A stretch of DNA of 64,000 bases, taken from NCBI GenBank assembly GCA_030447685.1, contig JAUJOK010000001.1, positions 1 to 64,000 on the forward strand, read 5' to 3'. Of the stretch, positions 28,796 through 37,800 are shown piece after piece (the stretch's first letter is position 1; each line of letters starts with the position of its first letter). The notes beneath the pieces were generated by a model. That model saw only the letters and a list, made by a program, of their open reading frames with translations. It did no database searches and was not told the DNA's origin. The position numbers and the translations under genes are program-made. Source of the stretch: Armatimonadaceae bacterium. Its GTDB lineage: Bacteria > Armatimonadota > Armatimonadia > Armatimonadales > Armatimonadaceae.

Positions 28796-30109
28796 TTAGT
28801 CATAGCGCAGCGCCTCTATCGGGTGGAGCTTCGAGGCTTTGAGGGCCGGATAGAACCCGAAGAAGACGCCGACGATTGCAGAAAAGCTGAAGGCCAGCAG
28901 CACCGTCTGTGGCGCGATGCTTACCTTCCAGTTGTTGGTGGTCGCGACGAAGTTGGAGCCAAGCATGCCGAAGGCGACACCGAGCAGGCCGCCGACCAGC
29001 GACAGGAACAGCGCCTCCAGCAGAAACTGCGACAGGATATCGCGCCGCCGCGCTCCGATGGCTTTGCGGACGCCGATCTCGCGGGTGCGCTCCGTGACTG
29101 ACACCAGCATGATGTTCATGATACCGATACCGCCGACCACCAGCGACACGATGGCCAGGTAGGTAATCAGCGACGAAAACGTATCCTGTTGGGCGTTCTG
29201 CGTTTCCGCCAGGTCGGCCTGGTTGAAGATCATGAAGTCCGATGGAGCATCCTCACCGGTAATCTTGTGCCGCTTACGCAGCAGGGCCTCGATCTCGCGC
29301 TGCGCCCGGCCCATCAAGCCGAACGAGCGCGCCTGGCAGGTGATTCCGGTGATGTTCTCGACGCCCAGCAGACGCCGCATCGCCGTGGAGACCGGGACAT
29401 AGGCGGCATCGTCCGGGTTGCGCCAGCCCATGCCGCCCTTTTCCTTGAGAACGCCGATCACCTCGAAATTGTTCTGGCCGATGCGGATGGTTTTTCCTAC
29501 CGGCGACTGCCGGTCGAACAGCTCTTTGGCGGTGGTCGAACCCAGCACGGCGACGCGCTTGTAGGAGCGCACCTCGGAGGCCGAGAAATAGCGGCCCGAA
29601 GCCACCGGATGGTTGCTGATGACCGGGTAGAACTCACCGTTGCCGTTGACGGTGACGTTGGTGTTCTTGTTCTGATAAGTGATCTGTAGATTCTTATCCA
29701 CGCTCGGTGAGACGCGCTGGATCGTGGGAACATTTTTCAGAATCGCCTCGGCATCCTCCAGCGTCAGCGTATTGGTCGAGCCGCCGAAGCTCATCTGGCC
29801 GCGCCGCTGCTGGCCGGTGCGCACCGTCAGCACATTGGTTCCCAGGCGCTGAATGCCCTCCGCCACCGCCTCGCGCGATCCCTGCCCGATACCGATGGCG
29901 ATGATGACCGCGCCCACGCCGATGATGACACCCAGCATGGTCAGAATGGCGCGCAGTTTGTTCGCGCCCAGCCCGCGCAGGGCCATGACGACACTGACGA
30001 ACAGGCTAAGCCCGATGCCTGAGCCGGTATCTGCTTCGGGGGCCGGAGCGGGCTGCTGCGGCTGCCTTTCGGTCAGCTTTTCCGGTGTGGATTTGGGAGC
30101 CGTAATCAC
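28796..30109 (-). CDS. macB: MacB-type ABC transporter permease
   Basis: About 437 residues of the MacB/FtsX permease family without the fused ATPase domain. A cytoplasmic proline-rich N-terminus is followed by one transmembrane helix (ILTMLGVIIGVGAVIIAIGIG), a large periplasmic domain with the usual GTNVLTV start, and three C-terminal helices ending in PALKASKLHPIEALRYD, the family's signature tail. The GTG at 30109 is preferred because AAGGAG is spaced 9 nt before it. Lies between the adaptor gene and the Spy-like gene. Confidence 0.92.
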   Translation of the reverse strand: MITAPKSTPEKLTERQPQQPAPAPEADTGSGIGLSLFVSVVMALRGLGANKLRAILTMLGVIIGVGAVIIAIGIGQGSREAVAEGIQRLGTNVLTVRTGQQRRGQMSFGGSTNTLTLEDAEAILKNVPTIQRVSPSVDKNLQITYQNKNTNVTVNGNGEFYPVISNHPVASGRYFSASEVRSYKRVAVLGSTTAKELFDRQSPVGKTIRIGQNNFEVIGVLKEKGGMGWRNPDDAAYVPVSTAMRRLLGVENITGITCQARSFGLMGRAQREIEALLRKRHKITGEDAPSDFMIFNQADLAETQNAQQDTFSSLITYLAIVSLVVGGIGIMNIMLVSVTERTREIGVRKAIGARRRDILSQFLLEALFLSLVGGLLGVAFGMLGSNFVATTNNWKVSIAPQTVLLAFSFSAIVGVFFGFYPALKASKLHPIEALRYD

Positions 30110-30199
30110 GATATTGTCTCCTTCAAAATGTCGCGGCATGAGGGGCCGAAGGCGAGGGAACGATCCGGCGGCGACAGTCGCCGCCGGACCCTGATTATG

Positions 30200-31978
30200 T
30201 TATCTCCTGCCGCCGCCGCCACCACCGGGCCGCCCGCCGAAGCCACCCATTGCGCCGCCTGCCGTCGGCGCTTCCGGCTCGATAGTCTGCGTGACCACAG
30301 GATCGCCTTCTTTGAGTCCGCTGACGATCTCAACCGTCTCGTTACCTTCCACCCCGACCTCGACGCGGCGCTTCTCGATCTTCACGACCACAAGCGCATC
30401 CGCCTCGGCGGGCGTGCCGGTCTTGGGATCGGGCGGCGCGGGCTTGCCGCCGGTGCCGACCTCAACATAAGAACCTTCGTCGTCGGTGCGGACGGCCTCG
30501 TTGGGCACGCTGACCACGTTTTCCTTCTCATCAACGACGAATTCGCAGGTGGCGTTCATGCCCGGCTTGAGCAGGCGGAATGTCGGTGACGAGTTATCAA
30601 TCTCCACGCGCACGGGCACTGTCGTCACGTTCTGCTCGACCTGCGCCTGCGGATCGACGCGAGCGACCTTACCCTCGAACGGAACGCCCGGATACGCCTC
30701 GATGGTAACGTCCACCTTCTGCCCCACATCCACGCTGGCGATGTCGGTTTCGTCCACGGTAACGTTGACGTACATCTTGGAAACATCACCAAGCTGAAGG
30801 ATGCTGGTGCCGGTGCTGCTGAGCGACATACCCGACGTAATGATCGTGCCCGGCTCGACGTACTTTTTCAAAATAATGCCTTCGGAAGGCGCGCGCACGA
30901 CCGTCTGATTCAGCGTGGTCTGCGCGTTTTCCATCGTGGCGCGGGCGCGGGCGCTGCCGGCCTGGGCGCTGGCGATGTCGTAGCGGCGTATCTGATTATT
31001 GGCCTGATTGGCGATAGCCTGCTGTAAATTCGCTTCCGCCGAAGTGACGGACGCCCTGGCCTGGAGCACGGCGGCGCGGGCCTCGGCAACGGCATTTTGC
31101 CGATCCTGCACATCGGTCTGCGCTCGCGCGCTCTGCACTTGCGCTAATGCCTGGGCAACGCGCGCCTCGGCGGCCTCGCGGGCGGCCTGCTGCTCCGCTG
31201 CAATCGTGTTCACCGTCTCCTGCGCTGACGAGACCTGCGCCTCTGTCACTCCGGCGCTGGCTTCGGCCTGATCCACCGCCGCCTGAGAAACGAAGCCTTT
31301 GCTCAAAAGCGACCGCTGCCGGTTCAGATTCTCTTGGGCGTTCTTGTTGTTCGCCTTTGCCTGATTCAAAGCCGCCCGCGCCTGCGCCAGCGCCTGAGCC
31401 TGAGTTGCATCCAACTGCCTGCGCTGCGTCACCAGGGTTTTGTGGTTCTGTTCGGCTTGCCGAATCGCCGCCCTTGTCTGGGTAGGCTGAGCCTTCGCCT
31501 GCGTCTGCGCCGTTCGAAGACGGGATTCCGCCGATCTCAGATTTGCCTCGGCGGATTGTTTCTGCGCCCGCGCCGTATCGATGGCGTTCTTGCTCTGCTG
31601 TACCTGCAGTCGGTACTGATAATCTCCCTGGGATACGCGCGCTCGGGCCGCATCTATGTCAGCCTGGGCGGTGCTTACGGCCAGCTGGGTATCCGACGGG
31701 TCGATACGGGCAAGCACCTGCCCCCGGCGTACCTCGTCGCCCACCTCCACCGGCATCTGTTCAACACGTCCGCCCGCTTTGGACTTGATATCCACGACGG
31801 TCCAGGGCTGAAGGGTACCGGTGGCGGAAACCGTCTTCTTGACCTCGCCCATCTCGGCTTTGGTCAATTTATATTGGGTGGCCCCGGCGGGGCCTTTCCC
31901 ACGCATGTTTCGGTTCAGGAAAAAACCGCCTGTGGCTACCAGGGCCACAGCGACGGCAACAGGAATGGCGCGATTCAC
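30200..31978 (-). CDS. macA: MacA-type efflux adaptor (membrane fusion protein)
   Basis: A 592-residue periplasmic adaptor. The N-terminal signal anchor is followed by a split biotinyl-lipoyl domain (GTLQPWTVVDIKSKAGGRVEQMPVEVGDEVRRGQVLARID, and later APSEGIILKKYVEPGTII). An unusually long Ala/Gln-rich coiled coil runs between about residues 90 and 330, then a beta-barrel (VDVTIEAYPGVPFEGKVARVDP). The C-terminal Gly/Arg-rich tail is atypical. The start is GTG with AGAGGT upstream. The coiled coil is longer than in Escherichia coli MacA, which may reflect a wider periplasm or a different outer-membrane partner. Confidence 0.9.
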   Translation of the reverse strand: MNRAIPVAVAVALVATGGFFLNRNMRGKGPAGATQYKLTKAEMGEVKKTVSATGTLQPWTVVDIKSKAGGRVEQMPVEVGDEVRRGQVLARIDPSDTQLAVSTAQADIDAARARVSQGDYQYRLQVQQSKNAIDTARAQKQSAEANLRSAESRLRTAQTQAKAQPTQTRAAIRQAEQNHKTLVTQRRQLDATQAQALAQARAALNQAKANNKNAQENLNRQRSLLSKGFVSQAAVDQAEASAGVTEAQVSSAQETVNTIAAEQQAAREAAEARVAQALAQVQSARAQTDVQDRQNAVAEARAAVLQARASVTSAEANLQQAIANQANNQIRRYDIASAQAGSARARATMENAQTTLNQTVVRAPSEGIILKKYVEPGTIITSGMSLSSTGTSILQLGDVSKMYVNVTVDETDIASVDVGQKVDVTIEAYPGVPFEGKVARVDPQAQVEQNVTTVPVRVEIDNSSPTFRLLKPGMNATCEFVVDEKENVVSVPNEAVRTDDEGSYVEVGTGGKPAPPDPKTGTPAEADALVVVKIEKRRVEVGVEGNETVEIVSGLKEGDPVVTQTIEPEAPTAGGAMGGFGGRPGGGGGGRR

Positions 31979-32096
31979 GGCAGTTTACCTCTTAAAAAAC
32001 AGAGACAGGGGCGCGGCGACGGCCTTTGCGGGCGGCGGGCGGCCCCGGCACGCGGCGTCCGCAGAAACGATTTATCATAATCTCCCGGCTGGCTTC

Positions 32097-32128
32097 ATTA
32101 TATCGAGACTAAATGAAAAAATTATGAA
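32097..32128 (-). promoter_or_regulatory. macA operon promoter with response-regulator direct repeats
   Basis: On the minus strand the -10 is TATAAT (32102-32097). Ten nucleotides upstream is a direct repeat with 11-bp period; the plus strand reads ATGAA at 32113-32117 and 32124-32128, inside ATGAAAAAATTATGAA. It occupies the -35 position, the layout used by PhoB/OmpR-type activators. The same repeat, at the same 10-nt distance, precedes the response regulator gene. Confidence 0.65.
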
Positions 32129-33731
32129 AGGCTGCCTTCATGCTGCCGGACAACCGGGGCTTCCGCCGCCGGGGTGGGCCGCTGCTCCTGCATGGTATGC
32201 GGCGCGATGCGCGGCAGGGTAACGGTTACGGTGGTTCCCTTGCCGACGGCGCTGGTGATAGACAGCGTGCCGCCATGCGCCTCGACAATACTGCGGCAGA
32301 TCGCCAGGCCCAGTCCGGTACCGCCGCTGGGGCGCGTGCGCGACGCATCCACCCGGTAAAAACGCTCGGTGACATGCGGCAGGTGCTCCGGCGGAATGCC
32401 CTCGCCCGTATCGGCGACGGTCACGACGAGAGTCTTTTCCTCGGAGTGTGCCGTAACCGTGATGGTTCCGTCCACCGGTGTATGACGCGCCGCATTTTCC
32501 AGCAGATTGCTGAACAGCCGTATCAATTCGTTTTCGTTTCCGACCACGCTCAGGTCAGCATCGAATATATTCAGACGAACCGGGGCATTCTCCGGATTTC
32601 GGACCGCCTCAGACGCCCGCTCCAGAACCTGCTGAATCGGCATGACATCTGCGCTGAGGCCCAGATTACCGGCATCGGAGCGCGCCAAAAGCAGCAGGTC
32701 CTGCACGATGCTGGTAGTCATATCGGCGGCGCGGTCGGCGGCTTCCAAGGCGCGGCGATAATCCTCGACGGTGCGCGTGCCCCGCAGCGCCAGACTGGTA
32801 TTCGCCTTGATCACCGTCAGCGGCGTTCTCAGTTCGTGCGAAGCGTCCGCGGTAAAGCGCCGCTGCTGCTCGAACGCCTTTTCCAGCAGCGTAAATGCTT
32901 CTTCCAGCCGCCCCAGCATCGCATTGAACGTCCGCGCCAATTCCGAGAATTCGTCTTTACCCGTAACGGGCAGGCGTCCCGAAAGGTCCTTTGCCTCGAT
33001 CTGCTCGGCAGCCTGGGAAATATGGCGCACGGGCCGCAGCGCGCGGTCCGTCAGGAAGGCACCGCCCGCGCCCGCGATAAGCAGGGCCAGCGGAGCCAGT
33101 GTCAGCAGGGTACGGTTCAGGCTGGCTATGGCACGGTTTATGTCCGTAAGCGGGAAGGCCACCTGGACGGCTCCGACCACTATCTCATCGCGTCGCAAAG
33201 GAACAGAAAATACCCGCATCGGTGTCTCGTCCACATCAACCAGGGAGAATGCCTCGTGCCCCTGTGCGGAAAGAGCGGCGGTGGCGGCATCCCAGGCAGG
33301 CTCCTCGAATCGGGGAGCGAGGGGTTCCCCCGGAGGTTGAGCGCGCGGGGCCGCAGCCAGGAAGGCGGCCCTGAATCCGGCGGGCGGGCCGGTGCTCCGG
33401 GCGGGGGCGACGCCGCAGATGTATTTGGTGTGGCAGGCGTGCCCGCTGACGCAGGCGTGCCCGCCGCCGAGGGCTGCTTGTTTTCCGGCTGAGGCTTCCT
33501 GCCGCGTCCTCCGCGCCCTCGAAAGTGCCATTCCCACTGCCCCTGCTCATTCTGTTCCCAGCGGGCGCGCGAAAAGGTGTAGCGTATCCGGCTCCGCAGG
33601 TCCCGGTCCACGGAGTTCATCAGGTTCGCCTGAACCGTGTAGCGCAGAGCCGTTCCCAGCACCACCAAAATCAACGCCAGCACGCCGACGTTCCACAGTG
33701 TCAGCCGCAGACGGACGGAAGAAAACCTCAT
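32122..33731 (-). pseudogene. sensor histidine kinase with one frame break
   Basis: A membrane sensor kinase of about 535 residues split over two frames. The first part (33731 down to about 33340) holds TM1 (LWNVGVLALILVVLGTAL) and the start of a Pro/Ala-rich periplasmic domain. The second holds the rest of the sensor domain, TM2 (LLTLAPLALLIAGAGGAFL), HAMP, the phospho-accepting histidine in ADASHELRTPL and a full ATPase domain (NLLENAARHTP, DTGEGIP, GGTGLGLAI). The frames join at a CGCGCG run near 33345 by a 1-nt loss or 2-nt gain, so sequencing error is plausible. ATGA overlap with the regulator gene upstream. Confidence 0.85.
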
Positions 33732-34414
33732 GGTATCTCCTCGCTCTCGGGGCCGCGCAGCGTATAGCCCAGGCCGTGAACGGTGTGTATCAATCGCTCC
33801 TCATGCCCGCTGTCGATCTTTTTGCGCAGCATCCCGATATATACGTCCACTGTGTTGGAATAGCTTTCCTCGTCCATCCACACCCGTTCCTGAATCGCCT
33901 CGCGGGTGAGTACCTGCCCTTCACTCGCAGCGAGCGCCTCCAGCAGCGTGTATTCACGCGGCGTCAGCGACACTTCCTGCCCGGCGCGCGTCACCCGGCG
34001 CACCCCGGTGTCTATTTCCAGGTCGGCGATGCGGATAACGCGGGTCTTATGAACCCGGTCGCGGCGCAGCAGCGCCCGGACGCGGGCCAGCAGCTCATCG
34101 AAATCGAAGGGCTTGGGCAGATAATCGTCCGCGCCCATCTCCAAACCGCGCACCCGGTCCTGCACGGCGTCGCGCGCCGTCAGCATCAGGATGGGTGTGG
34201 TATCGCGCCGCGCCCGTAAAGCCTGGCAAACGCTCCAGCCGTCCTGGCGGGGCAGCATCACATCGAGAATAAGCAGCGAATACGTTCCGACCAGAGCCAG
34301 ATTCAGGCCGGTCGCGCCATCGTAGGCTACCTCCACAACATAATGCGCCTCCTCCAGCCCCTGCTTGATAACTTCGGCAATGGCGCGTTCGTCTTCAATC
34401 AGCAAAATCTTCAT
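33728..34414 (-). CDS. OmpR-family response regulator
   Basis: A 228-residue regulator. The receiver has the phospho-acceptor D51 (LLILDVMLPRQDGW), the acidic pair at E7/D8 and K101 (DDYLPKPFDF). The C-terminal winged helix (LEIDTGVRRVTRAGQEVSLT; SNTVDVYIGMLRKKID; IHTVHGLGYTLR) is complete. It overlaps the kinase gene by four bases. It is closest in feel to CpxR/CopR-like regulators and precedes an efflux operon, whose promoter carries the same repeats as its own. Confidence 0.95.
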   Translation of the reverse strand: MKILLIEDERAIAEVIKQGLEEAHYVVEVAYDGATGLNLALVGTYSLLILDVMLPRQDGWSVCQALRARRDTTPILMLTARDAVQDRVRGLEMGADDYLPKPFDFDELLARVRALLRRDRVHKTRVIRIADLEIDTGVRRVTRAGQEVSLTPREYTLLEALAASEGQVLTREAIQERVWMDEESYSNTVDVYIGMLRKKIDSGHEERLIHTVHGLGYTLRGPESEEIP

Positions 34415-34437
34415 GCGTGTTTCATCTCGTTGTTTTC

Positions 34438-34469
34438 ATAATAACAGCGAAAAATGAAAAATTGATGAA
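34438..34469 (-). promoter_or_regulatory. response regulator promoter with the same direct repeats
   Basis: Minus-strand -10 TATTAT at 34443-34438. Ten nucleotides upstream is the direct repeat whose plus strand reads ATGAA at 34454-34458 and 34465-34469 (ATGAAAAATTGATGAA). It matches the macA box at 14 of 16 positions, with identical spacing to the -10. Suggests autoregulation. Confidence 0.65.
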
Positions 34470-34622
34470 GCATCAAGCCCGCCGGTGGAAAACCGGCGTC
34501 TATAAGGCATCCCGGCAATCGTCCTTTGGACGAAAAACGGGCCGCTCGTACCCAGAGAGTGCTTGGCCGGAGGCCGCACAGACGGGGGTTTACAACCCAC
34601 GGTCTTATGGCGGTCTTGATGC
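34470..34622. repeat. REPIN/MITE-like inverted element
   Basis: 153 bp flanked by GCATCAAGCCCGCC and its inverse GGCGGTCTTGATGC (13 of 14 match). Each arm contains a small palindrome (CCGGTGGAAAACCGG; GGGTTTACAACCC-like) followed outward-in by CGTCT on the respective strand, so it looks like two REP hairpins in inverted orientation. Noncoding; sits in the divergent spacer between the regulator and the GHL10-like gene. Confidence 0.6.
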
Positions 34623-34671
34623 ATACGCCCTGGACAGGGGGCGGCTTATCAGAGCAAAATCGCCGCCTTGC

Positions 34672-34680
34672 TGTTATACT
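34672..34680 (+). promoter_or_regulatory. extended -10 promoter of the GHL10-like gene
   Basis: TGTTATACT is an extended -10 (TGN plus TATACT) 77 nt before the ATG at 34757. No convincing -35, which extended -10 promoters can dispense with. Confidence 0.45.
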
Positions 34681-34756
34681 TTGTTCCGGACACAGAATTT
34701 CTCGGCGGCGCGTCTTCACGATGCCACGCCTTCCCAGATAAGGAACCGTTTATTTT

Positions 34757-36661
34757 ATGCGCTTTGGAACGTATGCGGCGGCCCTGGCCGCGACAAGCCT
34801 GATCGCGGGCAGCACGCCCGGAACCGCGTGGGCACAGCAGACCCAACCACCAAGCAGCTCTCAGACAGCAGCCCCGATGACGACACCGACCACCACCGTT
34901 TTGGAAGTGCCCCCGCCGCCTTCGTTGACGCCCTACGTCCCCTTCCCGCACCTGCCCGCACCGCCACTCGACGAAGCGAACAACGGCGTCGGTATCGCCC
35001 AGCAGACGGCGCGGACGAGAAAGCTCCAGGGGCGCGTGTTGTGGATCGATGCAACGGCGAATCTTGACCGCATCAATACCACCGAAAAGATAACGGCATT
35101 GGTCAAGCAGATCAAGGCGGCGGGATTCAATACCATTGTGCTTGATGTGAAGCCGATCAGTGGGCTGACCATCTATCCGAGCCGCTATGCGCCGAAGATG
35201 ACCGTATTCACCAAGCAGAATGTCACGCGGACACTTCCGCTGAATTTCGACCCCGTGGCCGCATTCGTCGCCCAGACGCGCGCCGCCAGGCTGCTGCTGG
35301 TCGCCTCGATGAACGTGTTCAGTGAAGGCCATCGCGACTTCGGTGTCGGCCCCGGCTACCAGAACCCCGATTGGCAGACGACTTTGTACGAGGTGCAGGC
35401 GCTGATACGCGGCCCGTTCGCGGGAACGGCGGTTTTCCCGCTGGCGCGGGAAGCCAATCGCGCGGCGCGCACGGACGAGGAGATTGCGGTTTACACGAAT
35501 CTCGCCCGTATGAAGCCGCCGGTCGGCGCGATCATTACGGTTGTGGGCGCGGACCGGCGCGTGCTGGCGCAGATAGACGGCCCGGCCTTTGCTGCCCTCG
35601 CGCCCTCGCTTCCCACTGAAGGCAGCGCCGTGCTGGTGGGCAACGGACGGGCGGGCGATTTTCTGCGGCGCAACGCCCCGGTCGGGCAGACGCTGACGCT
35701 GGAAACCGCGCCGCTGTACGTGCCCATCAGCCAGCGCCCGGAGCAGCAGGTGCCGCTGATCACCAATCCGCACCATCCCGCCGTGCGGCAGCGCATCAAT
35801 GACATGGCGGCGGAGGTCGTCCGCAACTACGCCGTGGATGGCGTTATCTTCGACGACCGGCTTCGCTATGCAGGAATCAACGCCGACTTTTCGCCGGACA
35901 CGCGGCGGCAGTTCGAGCAGTATATGGGGAAAAGTCTGCGCTGGCCCGACGATGTGTTCCGCTGGGAAATCACCTTCCCGGCGATGACGCGCCGCGTCGC
36001 GCCCGGCCCGCATTTCGATGACTGGCTGCGCTGGCGCTCACTCACGACGCGCAACTGGCTGGCATCCGCAGTCGCCACGATCAAGACGATTCGCCCCCGC
36101 GCCACTGTCAGCGTCTATGTCGGCTCCTGGTACGGCGAATACCCGAACTATGGCTCCAACTGGGCGGCGGACGATTTCGCGGCGGGCTTTCGCTTCCTGA
36201 CACCCGATTACCAGAAGACGGGGTTCGCGGGCCTGCTGGACTGGATCACCACGGGCTGCTATTACAGCGCGGCCACTGTCGCCGAGGCGGTCGCCGACGG
36301 CAAGATTCCCGGCGCGAGTATCGAAGCGGCGGGCCAGCTATCCAACCGCGCGGTCAACGACCAGACCTGGGTATATGCAGGCATCGCGCTTTCCGACTTC
36401 AACCGTCAGCCCGATGCCCTGAGGCGCGCGCTGCAGGCGGCGGCGGCCTCGACTCAGGGCATTATGGTCTTCGATCTGTCTCATAATATCGAGCAGTTCT
36501 GGCCGGTTTTCGCCGAGGCGTTCCGGGAACCGGCGCAGCCACCGCACGCGGTTCCGGGCCTGCTGGCGCAGGTACGGGCAGAGCATGCGGCGCAAAAAGC
36601 GGCGGGAACCCCGGTTCCGCCCGTCATTATCTATGGCGGCGTCCCCGGCACCGGGTTTTAA
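34757..36661 (+). CDS. exported glycosidase-like protein (GHL10/DUF187 type)
   Basis: A 634-residue protein with a signal peptide ending AWAQ and a Pro/Thr-rich linker to about residue 75. A TIM-barrel follows: LQGRVLWIDATANL, then KAAGFNTIVLDVKPISGLTIYPSRYAP, then NYAVDGVIFDDRLRYAG with the strand-end Asp pair, the pattern of glycosyl-hydrolase-like family 10 proteins. Strongly suggests an extracytoplasmic glycan-active enzyme, although catalytic residues in this family are not well established. Followed at 21 nt by the sensor protein at 36683. Confidence 0.75.
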   Translation: MRFGTYAAALAATSLIAGSTPGTAWAQQTQPPSSSQTAAPMTTPTTTVLEVPPPPSLTPYVPFPHLPAPPLDEANNGVGIAQQTARTRKLQGRVLWIDATANLDRINTTEKITALVKQIKAAGFNTIVLDVKPISGLTIYPSRYAPKMTVFTKQNVTRTLPLNFDPVAAFVAQTRAARLLLVASMNVFSEGHRDFGVGPGYQNPDWQTTLYEVQALIRGPFAGTAVFPLAREANRAARTDEEIAVYTNLARMKPPVGAIITVVGADRRVLAQIDGPAFAALAPSLPTEGSAVLVGNGRAGDFLRRNAPVGQTLTLETAPLYVPISQRPEQQVPLITNPHHPAVRQRINDMAAEVVRNYAVDGVIFDDRLRYAGINADFSPDTRRQFEQYMGKSLRWPDDVFRWEITFPAMTRRVAPGPHFDDWLRWRSLTTRNWLASAVATIKTIRPRATVSVYVGSWYGEYPNYGSNWAADDFAAGFRFLTPDYQKTGFAGLLDWITTGCYYSAATVAEAVADGKIPGASIEAAGQLSNRAVNDQTWVYAGIALSDFNRQPDALRRALQAAAASTQGIMVFDLSHNIEQFWPVFAEAFREPAQPPHAVPGLLAQVRAEHAAQKAAGTPVPPVIIYGGVPGTGF

Positions 36662-36682
36662 CGAACAAAGAGGCTCACTGCG

Positions 36683-37639
36683 ATGGAGTTCTGGCAGAAT
36701 CTGTTCAGCGGTCAGGGATTCATGCCGCGCCGCACCTGCGGTGTCTGGCCCGATTCCCTGATTGCGCTGCACGTCGTTTCCGATGCGGTCATCTGGATGT
36801 CCTATCTGTGGATACCACTGGTGATGCTCTGGAGCTATCAAGCGCATAGAAAGACCCTGCGCCTGCACACCCCGCTGACTCTGCTGCTTTTCCTGTACGT
36901 CATCTTCATCACCGCTTGCGGATGGACCCACTTTTTCGACGCGCTAATGTTCTACAACCCGGTTTACCGGCTCAATGGGATCGTGCGCGGCCTGACTGCC
37001 GTCGCCTCATTCGCCACGGCGGTCAGTCTGGTGCGGCTCATGCCCCTCGCGATAACCGCCCCGGTGACGATTCTGACCCAGAAGGTCGCCCTGAATCAAC
37101 AGCACGCCTGGCTGCGAGATATTCTGGACAGTGTTCCCAGCGGTGCCCTGAAACTGTGCGAAAAGCCGTCGGACTGGCCGGAGGCGCTCGGTAAAGACCC
37201 GGTGACGGTGGAAGTCAGCGACCCCAGCCACCTGCGGCAGGTGCGGAGGGCGGTTCAGACTCTGGCGGAAAAGGCAGGATTCGAACCGCTTCGCGCCAGC
37301 GACACAATCTCCGCCGTGCATGAAGCCACGATGAACGCCCTGGCGCATACAGGCAGTGGAACCGTCCATTGCCACGCCAGTGCCGCTAAAATACAGGTGT
37401 GGATCGAGGATAAAGGCGCGGGAATACCGCTGGACAAACTGCCCATAGTCACCCTCAAACAGGGCTACTCGACCGCGGGCACTGCCGGGCAGGGCTGGTA
37501 TATGATATTGAGCCTGGTGGACGCGGCGTACCTGCTCACCGGTTCGGAGGGCACCGTTATCGTTTTGGAAATGAACGGGATAACCAGCCATGAGGTTGTT
37601 CCCTTCTCCACGGCAGTCGGAGGTGATGTGGCTGCGTAG
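36683..37639 (+). CDS. ethylene-receptor-like membrane domain fused to an RsbW-like ATPase domain
   Basis: A 318-residue protein. Residues about 24-120 form three transmembrane helices that align with the copper/ethylene-binding domain of plant ETR1: SDAVIWMSYLWIP (D34, Y41, P45) corresponds to ETR1 SDFFIALAYFSIP, and ACGWTHFFDALMF (C79, H83) to LCGATH, whose Cys and His bind copper. An N-terminal cysteine (C19) is also present. Residues about 170-300 form a GHKL ATPase of the serine-kinase type (AVHEATMNALAHTGSG N-box, WIEDKGAGIP, GQGWYMILSLVDAAYL). There is no phospho-accepting histidine domain. Probably a membrane sensor that signals by partner switching or by binding a partner. Ligand unproven. 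Confidence 0.75.
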   Translation: MEFWQNLFSGQGFMPRRTCGVWPDSLIALHVVSDAVIWMSYLWIPLVMLWSYQAHRKTLRLHTPLTLLLFLYVIFITACGWTHFFDALMFYNPVYRLNGIVRGLTAVASFATAVSLVRLMPLAITAPVTILTQKVALNQQHAWLRDILDSVPSGALKLCEKPSDWPEALGKDPVTVEVSDPSHLRQVRRAVQTLAEKAGFEPLRASDTISAVHEATMNALAHTGSGTVHCHASAAKIQVWIEDKGAGIPLDKLPIVTLKQGYSTAGTAGQGWYMILSLVDAAYLLTGSEGTVIVLEMNGITSHEVVPFSTAVGGDVAA

Positions 37640-37800
37640 AAATACGGCATCATCGCGTCCCTTAGCAAGTGGGAAGGTTATATCCTCCTGCCCACTCTCT
37701 TCCCGGACAGGGAGTTTAGGGTGTCCCTTCAAAGGGTATTTATAGATGTAAGATATGCAGCCCAATAGGACGGAATCTGCATACGAAGGGAGAGCCTATT

